Below are positions 33,058 through 41,893 of a stretch of DNA of 64,000 bases, in pieces (the stretch's first letter is position 1; every line of letters begins with the position of its first letter). The DNA is from Herbaspirillum sp. WKF16 (GTDB lineage Bacteria > Pseudomonadota > Gammaproteobacteria > Burkholderiales > Burkholderiaceae_D). Under the pieces are notes generated by a model that worked only from the letters and a program-made list of their open reading frames with translations, was not told where the DNA came from and made no database searches. The translations under genes and the position numbers were made by a program. The stretch covers positions 3,410,001 to 3,474,000 of the forward strand of contig NZ_CP118632.1 of NCBI RefSeq assembly GCF_028993615.1. The letters run 5' to 3'.

Positions 33058-35592
33058 TTACCAGCCGTACTTCATCGTCAGGTAGATGCTGCGTCCGTCG
33101 CCGTAGTAGCAGCCGGCGGCCGAGAGGCAGGCGGCGACGTAGGTCTTGTTGAAGATGTTGGACGCGTTGAGCGCCATGCGCAACCCCTTCAGTTGCGCAT
33201 TGGTCTTGCCGAAGTCGTAGCGCAGCGCGGCATCGAACAGCGTCACACCGGGCACGTGATAGAGGTTGGTGTTGTCGCCATAGCTCTCGCCCAGGTAGCG
33301 CGCGCCGACCCCGCCGCCCAGGCCGGCCAGCGCGGCGTCCTGCACCGTGTAGTCGAGCCAGGCGCTGAACTGGTTGCGCGGCACGAAGGCCAGGCGGTTG
33401 CCGGTGGTGTTGACGCCGCCGCTGGTGTTGGCCTTGGTGATCTTGCTGTCGGTATAGGCATACGAAGCGATCAGATCCAGGCCCCGGTCGATCTGCACCT
33501 TGCCTTCCAGCTCGGCGCCGCGCACGCGCACTTCGCCGGTCTGGACGCTGAAGCTGGTATTGAGCGGATCGGGCGTGGTGACGTTCTGCTGGGTCATCTC
33601 ATAGGCCGACAGCGTGACCATGGTGCGCGAGCCGTCCGGCTGGTACTTCACGCCGGCTTCGGTCTGCTTGCCCTTGGTCGGCTTGTACACGTCCTGCGTG
33701 CGGCTCACGCCCACCGTCGGCTGGAACGAGGTCGAATAGCTGAGGTAAGGCGTGATGCCGTTGTCGAAGCTGTACAGCAGGCCCAGGCGGCCGGTGAAGG
33801 CGCTGTCGCGCTGCCTGGCTGCCACGCGCGTGGTGGCGGTGGTGGTCAGGGTATCGGTGTCGGCCCAGTCGTAGCGGCCGCCGGCCACCAGGGTCCAGCG
33901 GTCGAGGCGGATCTGGTCTTGCAGGTAGACGCCGAACTGGTCGCGATCCTGCTGGATGCGCGTGGCCACCGGCGGCACCGCGCCGCCGTAGCTGCCGTAC
34001 ACCGGCGCATAGGCGTTGAAGGTCCCGGCCAGCACGCTCAGGCTGCTCTCCTCATAGTGGCTGCTCTCCGAAGAGTAGTCCGCGCCCACGAGCAAGGTAT
34101 GGCGGGTGGCGCCGAGATTGAATTTGCCCTGCAGCTGGTTGTCGATGGTCCACATGCGCGAGGTCTCGGGGAAGGCCCAGGCATAGCGCAGCAGCGACCT
34201 CGGATTGCACGCGGCGGCGGACAGGCAGAAGGCCTGCACCCGCCGGGTGTCGGCAGCGACCTCGCCGAAGCGCAGGTTCTGGCGCACGCTCCAGTCGTCG
34301 TTGAAGCGGTGCTCGAACTCATAACCGATGAAATACTGCTCGTTGGTGAAGCGGTCGTAGTTCGGCTCGCCGGCGAAGGTGCTGCGCGAGAGCGCCGGGT
34401 AGACGCTGGTGTAGAGCGTGCCGTTGGCCGGCAGCACCGGCGCCCCGCCGCCGCCCCTGGAATCGATCTTCTGGTACTGGGCCAGCAGCGTGAGCTGGGT
34501 GGAAGCGTCCGGACGCCAGGTCAGCGAGGGCGCGAAGTAGGTCTTCTCTTCGTTCACATAGTCGTAGGAAGTGTCGCTCTTGCGCGCCAGCGCGACCAGG
34601 CGGTAGCTGAGGTCGCTGTGCTCGTCGAACTGGCCGCCCAGGTCCAGGGCCAGCTGCTTGCGGTTGTTGTTGCCGTACTGGAGCTCCACCTCGCGCACGG
34701 TGTCGGTGGTGGGACGCTTGCTGACCATGTTGACCAGGCCGCCCGGCGCCGCCTGCCCGTAGAGCAGCGAGGACGGCCCCTTCAGCACCTCGATGCGCTC
34801 CAGGCCGAAGGGTTCGATGCGCGGCTGCGAATAGCCGCGCGAGCCGAACGGCAGGCGCAGGCCGTCGAGGTAGCGGCCCGGCACGAATCCGCGCACCGTC
34901 AGCCAGTCGTAGCGCAGGTCGGTGTTGCCGTACTGGGTGACCACGCCGGGAGTGTAGCGCAGGCCTTCGGCCAGGCTTTCCACGCCCTGGGCGTCGAGCT
35001 GGTCGCGCGTGATCACGGAAATCGACTGCGGGGTTTCCTTCAGCGAGGTGTCGGTCTTGGTGCCGAAGCGGCTCACGCGCGCCACGTTGCCGACCACCGG
35101 CGTCAAGGCGGTTTCAGCCTCGGCGCGCTCCTTGACTACCACCGTCGGCAAGGCCTGCGACACCGGCGCGGCCGCCTGCGCGGCGCCGGCCGGGCGTACC
35201 GTGTAGTCGCCGTCGGCCAGGCGCACCGCGCCCATGCCGCTGCCGGCCAGCAACGCGCCCAGCGCGGCGTCGACGGTATAGCTGCCGTTCAGGCCCGCGC
35301 TTTGCAGGCCGCGCAGGCTGGCGGCGTCATAGGCCAGGGTGATGCGCGCTTCGCGCGCGAAGCGGTCCAGCGTCGCGTCCAGCGGACCGGCGGGAATACG
35401 ATAGGCGTGCGCCGCGGCGCTGCCGGGGACGCCTTGCGCCCGCGCCGATTGCGCCGCCGGCAGGCCGAAAGCCAGGATCAGCAAGGCGCCGGCGACGGCA
35501 TGCGCGAGCGGACGAAGAGCGGGGACGTGGAGCGCGGCGGCGGGCGCGGCGGACAGTTTGTTTCCGGTAGACATGGGATTGGGATGGGGCAT
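33058..35592 (-). CDS. TonB-dependent siderophore receptor with signalling domain
   Basis: This outer-membrane receptor of 844 residues has a signal peptide to about residue 52. A secretin/TonB short N-terminal (STN) signalling domain follows at about 65-115 (YRIPAGPLDATLDRFAREARITLAYD). Next come a TonB box (PTVVVKE, near 149), a plug (ETPQSISVITRDQLDAQG), and a beta-barrel ending in aromatic W. The STN domain marks it as a trans-envelope signaller like FecA, FoxA or FpvA, matching the fecR and fecI homologues directly upstream. The ferric siderophore is unknown; the sequence looks closest to the ferrichrome/ferrioxamine class. A second ATG six codons in is an alternative start, and neither has a good ribosome site. 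A run of ten C bases lies just after its stop. Confidence 0.92.
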   Translation of the reverse strand: MPHPNPMSTGNKLSAAPAAALHVPALRPLAHAVAGALLILAFGLPAAQSARAQGVPGSAAAHAYRIPAGPLDATLDRFAREARITLAYDAASLRGLQSAGLNGSYTVDAALGALLAGSGMGAVRLADGDYTVRPAGAAQAAAPVSQALPTVVVKERAEAETALTPVVGNVARVSRFGTKTDTSLKETPQSISVITRDQLDAQGVESLAEGLRYTPGVVTQYGNTDLRYDWLTVRGFVPGRYLDGLRLPFGSRGYSQPRIEPFGLERIEVLKGPSSLLYGQAAPGGLVNMVSKRPTTDTVREVELQYGNNNRKQLALDLGGQFDEHSDLSYRLVALARKSDTSYDYVNEEKTYFAPSLTWRPDASTQLTLLAQYQKIDSRGGGGAPVLPANGTLYTSVYPALSRSTFAGEPNYDRFTNEQYFIGYEFEHRFNDDWSVRQNLRFGEVAADTRRVQAFCLSAAACNPRSLLRYAWAFPETSRMWTIDNQLQGKFNLGATRHTLLVGADYSSESSHYEESSLSVLAGTFNAYAPVYGSYGGAVPPVATRIQQDRDQFGVYLQDQIRLDRWTLVAGGRYDWADTDTLTTTATTRVAARQRDSAFTGRLGLLYSFDNGITPYLSYSTSFQPTVGVSRTQDVYKPTKGKQTEAGVKYQPDGSRTMVTLSAYEMTQQNVTTPDPLNTSFSVQTGEVRVRGAELEGKVQIDRGLDLIASYAYTDSKITKANTSGGVNTTGNRLAFVPRNQFSAWLDYTVQDAALAGLGGGVGARYLGESYGDNTNLYHVPGVTLFDAALRYDFGKTNAQLKGLRMALNASNIFNKTYVAACLSAAGCYYGDGRSIYLTMKYGW

Positions 35593-35689
35593 CGGGTCAG
35601 GTTGATGGGAGCTTCAACTGGTATGCCGCTGCAAATCGCCAATCCCCTCATGCTTTTCGATTATTTTTTCGTGCGCCCGGCGCGGCGCC

Positions 35690-36673
35690 TCATTCCGGCC
35701 GGCGCGGGATGATGGTCACCCACCAGCGCGTGCGGTAGTGCGCCGCGACCGGCTGCGTGGCCAGCAGCACTTCCAGCGTGCGGTCGGTGTCGGCCAGCTG
35801 GAAGATGCCCGACACCGGCAGGCCGGCCACCGCCGGGTCGCAGCGCAGCAAGCCGGGGCGATAGCGCGACAGCTCGGCCAGGAAGCGATCCATGCGCATC
35901 TCGCGCGCGGCGATCAGGCCTTCGGTCCAGGCGCTGGGGTCGAACTCGGCCGCGTCGGCCCTCCAGATCGCCTGGCGCGACATGAAGTAGCTGTCGCCGG
36001 CCTGCGCCAGCACCGGCGCGCCGGCGGCATTGTCGAGCTCGACGGCGTGTTCCAGCACGGTCAGGCGGGTGCGGTCCTCGTCCTTGCGCACCAGGAAGCG
36101 CGTGCCCTTGGCCAGCATCGCGCCGTCGCTGGTGCTGGCCAGGAAGGGACGGCGCTGGGGCGAGGCCTCGTCGCGCCCGGTGGTGATCATGACTTCGCCG
36201 CGCCGCAGCTCCACCAGCCGCTGGCCCGCCGCGTAGCGCACATTGAGCGCGGTGCCGGTATTGAGCAGCAGTTCGGTGCCGTCCTCCAACACCACCTGGC
36301 GGCGCTGGCCGGTGCCGGTGGCGTAGTCCGCCATGGCTTGCTGCGCCCATGGCGTATCGCGGCCGGCATAGGCGCCCGCGCCCACCATGGCGGCGCCCAG
36401 CATCAGCTTAAGCGCCTGGCGGCGCCCCTTGCGGCCGGATGCCCCGGCCGCGCGCGCGGCCAGCACCTGGCCGGCTACCTGCGGCGGCAATGCGGAGATC
36501 GCCTGCTGCATCGCCTCGATGCGCTGCCAGGCGGCCTCATGGCCGGCATCGGCGCGGCGCCAGGCCTGGAAGGCCTGCAACTGCCGCGGGTCGGCCGCGT
36601 GCAGGCGCAGCCGGACGCTCCATGCAATGGCCTGGTCGACCAGCTTGGGATCGATCGTCGGGATGGCGCTCAC
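35690..36673 (-). CDS. FecR-family anti-sigma sensor
   Basis: The 327-residue protein relays the signal from the receptor's STN domain to the ECF sigma factor. The N-terminal cytoplasmic part begins IPTIDPKLVDQAIAWSVRL and has the AFQAWRRADAGHEAAWQRIE motif. One membrane helix lies near 90-105 and a periplasmic FecR domain near 125-215 (VLEDGTELLLNTGTALNVRY). The start is a GTG that overlaps the sigma-factor stop (GTGA), so it is translationally coupled. Confidence 0.9.
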   Translation of the reverse strand: MSAIPTIDPKLVDQAIAWSVRLRLHAADPRQLQAFQAWRRADAGHEAAWQRIEAMQQAISALPPQVAGQVLAARAAGASGRKGRRQALKLMLGAAMVGAGAYAGRDTPWAQQAMADYATGTGQRRQVVLEDGTELLLNTGTALNVRYAAGQRLVELRRGEVMITTGRDEASPQRRPFLASTSDGAMLAKGTRFLVRKDEDRTRLTVLEHAVELDNAAGAPVLAQAGDSYFMSRQAIWRADAAEFDPSAWTEGLIAAREMRMDRFLAELSRYRPGLLRCDPAVAGLPVSGIFQLADTDRTLEVLLATQPVAAHYRTRWWVTIIPRRPE

Positions 36674-37188
36674 AGGAAGTACACCCGATAGCACTGCTGC
36701 CAGCCGGCGTTGAGGTCGCGCTCGACGGTGGCCAGCGAGACGCCCAGGCGCTCGGCGATGGCCGGGCCGCTCATGCCCTCCAGCTGCGCCAGCAGGAAGG
36801 CCTCGCGCGTGCGGGGCTTGAGCGCGTCCAGCGCGGCGTCCATGCGCACCAGGGTTTCGATGATCAGCGCGCGCGTCTCCGGCGACGGCGCTTGCGCTTC
36901 CGGCTGGCCGGCCAGGGCATCCAGGTAGGCGCGCTCGACATCGCGCCGGCGCCAATGGTCGATCACCAGCCCCTGCGCGATGCGGGTCAGGTAGGCGCGC
37001 GGCTGGCGCAGGCCTTGCATCGCCGCCGCCGGCTCGTCGCGATTGAGCAGGCGCAGGAAGGTGTCCTGCGCCAGGTCGGCGGCATCGGCCGCGCATCCCA
37101 GCTTGCCGCGCAGCCAGGTTTTCAGCCAGCCGTGGTGGTCGCTGTAGAGCATCGCCAGATGCCGATGCTGCGGATCGGTCGTAGACAT
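36670..37188 (-). CDS. ECF sigma factor, FecI-like
   Basis: The 172-residue protein has the sigma-70 region 2 (AADLAQDTFLRLLNRDE, PRAYLTRIAQGLVIDHWRRR) and region 4 (LDALKPRTREAFLLAQLEGMSGPAIAERLGVSLATVERDL). It would direct transcription of the TonB receptor gene downstream of fecR once FecR releases it. A Fur-box-like sequence lies 45-65 bases ahead of its start, which implies expression under iron shortage. Confidence 0.93.
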   Translation of the reverse strand: MSTTDPQHRHLAMLYSDHHGWLKTWLRGKLGCAADAADLAQDTFLRLLNRDEPAAAMQGLRQPRAYLTRIAQGLVIDHWRRRDVERAYLDALAGQPEAQAPSPETRALIIETLVRMDAALDALKPRTREAFLLAQLEGMSGPAIAERLGVSLATVERDLNAGWQQCYRVYFL

Positions 37189-37232
37189 GGGGCGCTATCG
37201 AGGGGCGAAGGAGCCGGTTGCCGGCATTTATT

Positions 37233-37253
37233 GAATGAGAATAAATATCATTC
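37233..37253. promoter_or_regulatory. Fur box upstream of the fecI-like gene
   Basis: The sequence reads GAATGAGAAT, AAATA, TCATTC in order. It matches the GATAATGATAATCATTATC consensus in most positions as an inverted GAATGA/TCATTC pair. It is the only such site I see in the iron locus. Confidence 0.7.
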
Positions 37254-37374
37254 TACCAGCATTGCACCGGTACGCCGCTTGTCCAGCCTATCCGATCACG
37301 CTAAACTGCCGCGCCCTGCGCCGGCCGCGATACATCGCCGCCGCCGGCCTGGAAGAACCGGACCACTCAGTTTC

Positions 37375-38295
37375 ATGAATCTCGCCTCAGTCGACCCCAA
37401 GCTTCTCTTCCTGCTCAACGCCGTATTCGACGAAGTCCACCTGGCGCGCGCCGCCGCCCGCGTCGGGCTGCCGCTGCCGGCCGCGGCCAGCGCGCTGGAG
37501 CGCTGCCGCCAGCTGTTCCAGGATCCCCTGCTGGAAGACGGCGGCCAGGCGATGCGCCTGACCAGCGCGGCGCAGGCCCTGCGCCAGCCCTTGCGCCTGG
37601 CGCTGGCCGCCGCCGGCCACGGCCGGCCCGAGCGGGAAGCCGGCGTGGCCGGCATCGCGCAACGCGTGCGCCTGCTGATGGCCGATTACCCGGCCCAGGC
37701 GGTGGCGCAGCCGCTGTATGCGGAACTGGCGGCCAGCGCGCCGCGGCTGGATCTGGAGTTCCAGCCCTGGCGCAGCAACGCCGACGCCGCCCTGCGCCTG
37801 GAGCGCGGCGAGGTCGACCTGGTGATCGGCTCGCCGGCGCCGTTGCATGGCCCGATCTACAGCCGCGAGGTGCTGCAGGAACGCTGCGTGGCGGTGATGC
37901 GCCACGACCACCCGGCGGCGCAGCAATTGACCTTGCAGAAATGGCTGGCCTATCCGCAGTTGCGGGTCTCCAGCCACGACACGCTCAATCGCATGCTGGA
38001 CGAGCAACTGGCGGCGCAGGGACTGGCGCTGCGCATCGGCGTGTCGGTCCCCAATTTCCTGATGGCCGCGCCGCTGCTGCAGGCCTCCGACCTGATTGCC
38101 CTGATGCCCATGCATTGCGTGCCGGCCGCCACCGCCGCCCATCCGGTGCCGCTGGGTTGCTTGCGGCCGCCGCTGCCGGTGGCCGGCCTGTCGCTGCACC
38201 TGCTGCGCCACCAGCGCAGCGACGACGACATCGCCGTCGTGCATGTGGCCCAGGCGCTGGAACGCGTGGTGCGCCGGCACGTCGCCGGCCGCTAG
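37375..38295 (+). CDS. LysR-family regulator, divergent subtype
   Basis: The 306-residue protein has a LysR-like N-terminal helix-turn-helix (LLFLLNAVFDEVHLARAAARVGLPLPAAASALERCRQLF) and a substrate-binding-type effector domain (DLVIGSPAPLHGP, LIALMPMHCV). The target is not obvious: it is divergent from fecI and convergent with another LysR gene. The plus-strand stop TAG and the minus-strand stop of the neighbour share CTAG. Upstream in-frame codons run antisense to fecI and are not used. Confidence 0.8.
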   Translation: MNLASVDPKLLFLLNAVFDEVHLARAAARVGLPLPAAASALERCRQLFQDPLLEDGGQAMRLTSAAQALRQPLRLALAAAGHGRPEREAGVAGIAQRVRLLMADYPAQAVAQPLYAELAASAPRLDLEFQPWRSNADAALRLERGEVDLVIGSPAPLHGPIYSREVLQERCVAVMRHDHPAAQQLTLQKWLAYPQLRVSSHDTLNRMLDEQLAAQGLALRIGVSVPNFLMAAPLLQASDLIALMPMHCVPAATAAHPVPLGCLRPPLPVAGLSLHLLRHQRSDDDIAVVHVAQALERVVRRHVAGR

Positions 38296-39206
38296 AGCGT
38301 CAGCGCCGGGGCGTTCACGTCCAGGTGCTTTTGCAGGAAGCGCACGCATTCGCGCACCTTGGCCGAATTCTTCAGCTGCAGCGGATAGACCGCGCACAGG
38401 TCGGCCTCCTGGTGGTATTGCGGCAGCACCCGCACCAGGCGGCCGCGCTTGAGGCTCTCGGCGACGTCCCAGATTGACCGCAGGATGATGCCGTGGCCGT
38501 CGACCGCCCACTGGTGGATGATCTCGCCATGGTTGGACGCCAGGCCGCCCGACACCTTCACCGTCTCCAAGCCCTTGGGCCCCATCATGCGCCAGATGCC
38601 GAAGGCCTGGTTGCGCTCGCGGATCACCAGGCACTGGTGCTGGCGCAGCGCCGCCAGGTCGGCCGGCGCGCCATGCTTCCTGAGATAGGCCGGGCTGGCG
38701 CACAGCACGCGCTGGCTGGGCAGGAGGCGCTTGGAAAACAGGTGCTGCTCATGCCCCGGCCCGACGCGGATATCGAGGTCGATGCCTTCGTTGACCAGGT
38801 CGATCTGCCGGTCCACCAGCTCCAGCTGGATCTTCAGTTCCGGATGCAGCGCCGCGAATTGCGACAGGATGGGCGAGACGAACTTGCGCCCCAGCCCGAA
38901 GCTGGTGCTGACCTTGAGCAGCCCGCGCGGCACGCGCTTGGCGCTGCTGACGGTTTCCATCATCTGTTCCACATCGTCGAGAATCCGCCGCGCCCATTCA
39001 TGGACGTTGCCGCCCTCCTCCGTCATCACCACGCTGCGGGTGGTGCGGTGGAACAGCCGCACCCCGAGCGCCTGCTCCAGCAGCGCGATGCGCTTGCTGA
39101 TATAGGCAGGCGAGGCGCCGACTTCCTTGGCCGACTCGGCGAAGCTGCTGCGGCGGGCGACCACGCAGAACAGGCGCAGGTCTTCGAGCAAAGGGGAATT
39201 GTTCAC
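38292..39206 (-). CDS. LysR-family regulator (DmlR-like)
   Basis: The 304-residue protein has a normal LysR helix-turn-helix (LRLFCVVARRSSFAESAKEVGASPAYISKRIALLEQALG, about 10-48) and effector domain. It resembles DmlR-type regulators, and a DmlA-like dehydrogenase gene lies 1.3 kb away on the other strand, beyond the mutarotase gene. Whether it controls that gene is unknown. The start is a GTG without a clear ribosome site. Confidence 0.85.
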   Translation of the reverse strand: MNNSPLLEDLRLFCVVARRSSFAESAKEVGASPAYISKRIALLEQALGVRLFHRTTRSVVMTEEGGNVHEWARRILDDVEQMMETVSSAKRVPRGLLKVSTSFGLGRKFVSPILSQFAALHPELKIQLELVDRQIDLVNEGIDLDIRVGPGHEQHLFSKRLLPSQRVLCASPAYLRKHGAPADLAALRQHQCLVIRERNQAFGIWRMMGPKGLETVKVSGGLASNHGEIIHQWAVDGHGIILRSIWDVAESLKRGRLVRVLPQYHQEADLCAVYPLQLKNSAKVRECVRFLQKHLDVNAPALTL

Positions 39207-39387
39207 GTTTTGTGTCTGATCAAGTCAACGATGCGTGGATTATAGCCAGCCGCGCCGGACCATGCGCTTTGCCGTTTTGTCATGAGAAGCCCGGGTATTG
39301 GCGGCCGCGGACAGGGAAATCCCTCCCGCGCGCTGCCGAAATGTGGCAGGCTTGCGGCATTGCAATGATCTTTCGGAGTTTCACAGC

Positions 39388-40326
39388 ATGATCTTCACAG
39401 AGGACCAGGAAGTCCCGGCCGAGCTGCCGCATATCCAGCGCATCGAGGTCAACCAGCTGCAATGCCTGCGGGTGCAGACCGCCAGGGCCGAGCTGCTGAT
39501 CGCAGAGCAAGGCGCGCAAGTGCTGCGCTACCAGGAGCACGGCCAGGAGCCGATCATCTGGATGAGCGAGGAAGCCGCCTTCGAAACCGGCAACGCGGTG
39601 CGCGGCGGGGTGCCAGTCTGCTGGCCCTGGTTCGGCGACCTGATGCGCAATCCGCCGCAGGTGCAGGCGCTGCATTCGGGCGGCCGCCTGCCGGCGCACG
39701 GCCTGGTGCGCGGCATCGACTGGATCCTGACGGAACACGCCATCGAAGGCGACAGCGTGCGCCTGTCGCTGGCGATCCCGCCGGTCACCGATTCGCCCAG
39801 CCTGCGCCACTTGCCGGCGGGCCTGTCGCTGCGCCTGGAGATCCTGCTGGACGAGCGCCTGCACCTGAACCTGGTCACCCGCAACGGCAGCGAGCAGCAC
39901 ATCGCGCTGTCGCAGGCGCTGCACACCTACTTTGCCGTGAGCAGCATCCACAACGCCACCGTCGAAGGCCTGGAAGGCCTGCGCTACATCGAGACCCTCG
40001 AAGGCTGGGCCGAGCGCATACAGAAACGCCCGCTGGTGGTGAGCAGCGAGACCGACCGCATCTACCTCGGCCTGCCGCCGCAGTTGACCATCCGCGACGA
40101 CGGCTGGAACCGCCGCATCCACATCGAGGCCAGCGGCTCGACCTCGGCCGTGGTCTGGAACCCCTGGGCCACCAAGGCGCGCCGCCTGTCGCAATTCGCC
40201 GACGACGCCTGGCAGCGCATGCTGTGCATCGAGACCGCCAATGTCATGGAAGACCTGGTCGAACTGGCGCCCGGCGAGGAACACGGCATGGGCGTGGCGC
40301 TGTGGAGCGAGCCGTTGCGCGGCTGA
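39388..40326 (+). CDS. D-hexose-6-phosphate mutarotase-like (YeaD family) protein
   Basis: The 312-residue protein has the galactose-mutarotase-like fold. The catalytic region is visible as RLPAHGLVRGIDWI (His), SQALHTYFAVSSI (His) and MLCIETANV (Glu). It would interconvert the alpha and beta anomers of glucose 6-phosphate or a related sugar phosphate. GGAG lies about ten bases ahead of the ATG at 39388. It is monocistronic, with a terminator behind it. Confidence 0.88.
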   Translation: MIFTEDQEVPAELPHIQRIEVNQLQCLRVQTARAELLIAEQGAQVLRYQEHGQEPIIWMSEEAAFETGNAVRGGVPVCWPWFGDLMRNPPQVQALHSGGRLPAHGLVRGIDWILTEHAIEGDSVRLSLAIPPVTDSPSLRHLPAGLSLRLEILLDERLHLNLVTRNGSEQHIALSQALHTYFAVSSIHNATVEGLEGLRYIETLEGWAERIQKRPLVVSSETDRIYLGLPPQLTIRDDGWNRRIHIEASGSTSAVVWNPWATKARRLSQFADDAWQRMLCIETANVMEDLVELAPGEEHGMGVALWSEPLRG

Positions 40327-40350
40327 GCTTGCCGGCGCCGGGCAAGCAAG

Positions 40351-40377
40351 GCGTCGCCCTCCCGGCGGCGCTTTTTT
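40351..40377 (+). terminator. Terminator of the mutarotase gene
   Basis: GCGTCGCC and GGCGGCGC pair over 8 bp (one G-U) around a short loop and are followed by TTTTTT. Confidence 0.75.
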
Positions 40378-40391
40378 CATTGCGCACTGTT

Positions 40392-40425
40392 CACGGATCG
40401 TGTTTTATGGAATCACCGATCCGTG
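40392..40425. promoter_or_regulatory. Inverted repeat upstream of the D-malate/tartrate dehydrogenase gene
   Basis: The perfect 9-bp arms CACGGATCG and CGATCCGTG are separated by 16 AT-richer bases. The centre-to-centre distance of 25 bases would suit two turns of helix. It lies about 95-130 bases ahead of the start codon. Confidence 0.5.
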
Positions 40426-40520
40426 CATGATCCGGCGCCGATTGCGCCGTATGATTTCCCTCCGACGGGCGCCCCCATGCAAGGCGCCGCAACGAGCCGC
40501 ACCATCGAGGAGAAAAGCAC

Positions 40521-41600
40521 ATGGCAAAGAAACACAAAATCGCCGTCATCGCCGGCGACGGCATCGGACAGGAAGTCATGCCCGAGGGCCTGCGCGCGGT
40601 CGAGGCCGCCACCGGGAAGTTCGGCATCGACATCGAGTTCACCCATTTCGACTGGGCCCACTGCAACTACTACGCCCAGCACGGCAAGATGATGCCCGAC
40701 GACTGGTTCGAGCAGTTGAAGGGCTTCGAGGCCATCTTCTTCGGCGCGGTCGGCTGGCCGGCCACGGTGCCGGACCACGTCTCCCTGTGGGGCTCGCTGC
40801 TCAAGTTCCGCCGCGACTTCGACCTTTACGTCAACCTGCGCCCGGTGCGCCTGATGCCCGGCGTGCCCTGCCCGCTGGCCAACCGCAAGCCCGGCGACAT
40901 CGACTTCTACGTGGTGCGCGAGAACACCGAGGGCGAATACTCCTCCGTGGGCGGGCGCATGTACGAAGGCACCGAGCGCGAGATGGTGATCCAGGAATCG
41001 ATCTTCAGCCGCAAGGGCACCGACCGCATCCTCAAGTTCGCCTTCGACCTGGCGCAAAGCCGCCCCAAGAAGCACCTGACCTCGGCCACCAAGTCCAACG
41101 GCATCGCCATCACCATGCCGTACTGGGACGAACGGGCCGAAGCCATGGGCAAGCAATACCCCGATGTCCGGCGCGACAAGTACCACATCGACATCCTGAC
41201 CGCGCACTTCGTGCTGAACCCCGACCGCTTCGACGTGGTGGTGGCCTCCAACCTGTTCGGCGACATCCTCTCCGACCTCGGTCCCGCCTGCACCGGCACC
41301 ATCGGCATCGCGCCCTCGGCCAACATCAACCCCTCGCGCGAGATGCCATCGCTGTTCGAACCGGTGCACGGCTCGGCGCCGGACATCTTCGGCAAGAACA
41401 TCGCCAACCCGGTCGCCATGATCTGGTCCGGCGCGATGATGCTGGAATTCCTCGGCAACGGCGACGCCAAGTACAAGCAGGCGCACGACGCCATCCTGGC
41501 GGCCGTCGAGCGCGTGCTGGTGGACGGCCCCAAGACGCCGGACCTGGGCGGCTCAAGCAACACCACCGAGGTCGGCCGGGCGATCGCCGCGGCGATCTGA
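40521..41600 (+). CDS. dmlA: D-malate/tartrate dehydrogenase, decarboxylating (DmlA/TtuC)
   Basis: The 359-residue protein belongs to the isocitrate/isopropylmalate dehydrogenase family. Motifs are VIAGDGIGQEVMPEG (start), VRENTEGEYSSVGG (substrate loop), SNLFGDILSDLGPA (metal Asp residues) and FEPVHGSAPDI (NAD site). DmlA oxidises D-malate to pyruvate and CO2, and TtuC acts on tartrate and D-malate. The two cannot be separated by sequence here. It is a single gene behind an inverted repeat and ahead of a strong terminator. Confidence 0.92.
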   Translation: MAKKHKIAVIAGDGIGQEVMPEGLRAVEAATGKFGIDIEFTHFDWAHCNYYAQHGKMMPDDWFEQLKGFEAIFFGAVGWPATVPDHVSLWGSLLKFRRDFDLYVNLRPVRLMPGVPCPLANRKPGDIDFYVVRENTEGEYSSVGGRMYEGTEREMVIQESIFSRKGTDRILKFAFDLAQSRPKKHLTSATKSNGIAITMPYWDERAEAMGKQYPDVRRDKYHIDILTAHFVLNPDRFDVVVASNLFGDILSDLGPACTGTIGIAPSANINPSREMPSLFEPVHGSAPDIFGKNIANPVAMIWSGAMMLEFLGNGDAKYKQAHDAILAAVERVLVDGPKTPDLGGSSNTTEVGRAIAAAI

Positions 41601-41618
41601 GCAACGCCCCGCCGAAGA

Positions 41619-41644
41619 AGCCCGCCCGCCGGCGGGCTTTTTTT
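41619..41644 (+). terminator. Terminator of dmlA
   Basis: AGCCCGCC and GGCGGGCT close a 4-nt loop and are followed by seven T bases. Confidence 0.9.
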
Positions 41645-41735
41645 ATTGGAATGGCGCGCGGGCGGGCGATGCTGCCCGGGCGTGCAACGTGTTAGGATTG
41701 CTGCAACTCAAACTTTCGTGATCCCGGTGTTGGAC

Positions 41736-41855
41736 ATGCATTCGAATCTGCGGCGCGCATGGTATCTGCTGGCGGCGGAAACGCTGTTCTGGGGCGTGAC
41801 GCTGGCGCTGCTGCTGGAAGACGACGTGGCCATGCTGGCCGTGATGTTCAGCTGA
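41736..41855 (+). CDS. Possible small membrane protein
   Basis: The frame of 39 codons begins MHSNLRRAWYLLAAETLFWG and continues with one long hydrophobic helix, then an acidic EDD and a second short hydrophobic tail. Its TGA overlaps an ATG (TGATG) in the frame of the next gene, a pattern of translational coupling. There is no strong ribosome site. It may be real or chance. Confidence 0.35.
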   Translation: MHSNLRRAWYLLAAETLFWGVTLALLLEDDVAMLAVMFS

Positions 41856-41893
41856 TGCTGCCCGAACCGGTGACTGCGACGCACTCTGCCGAC

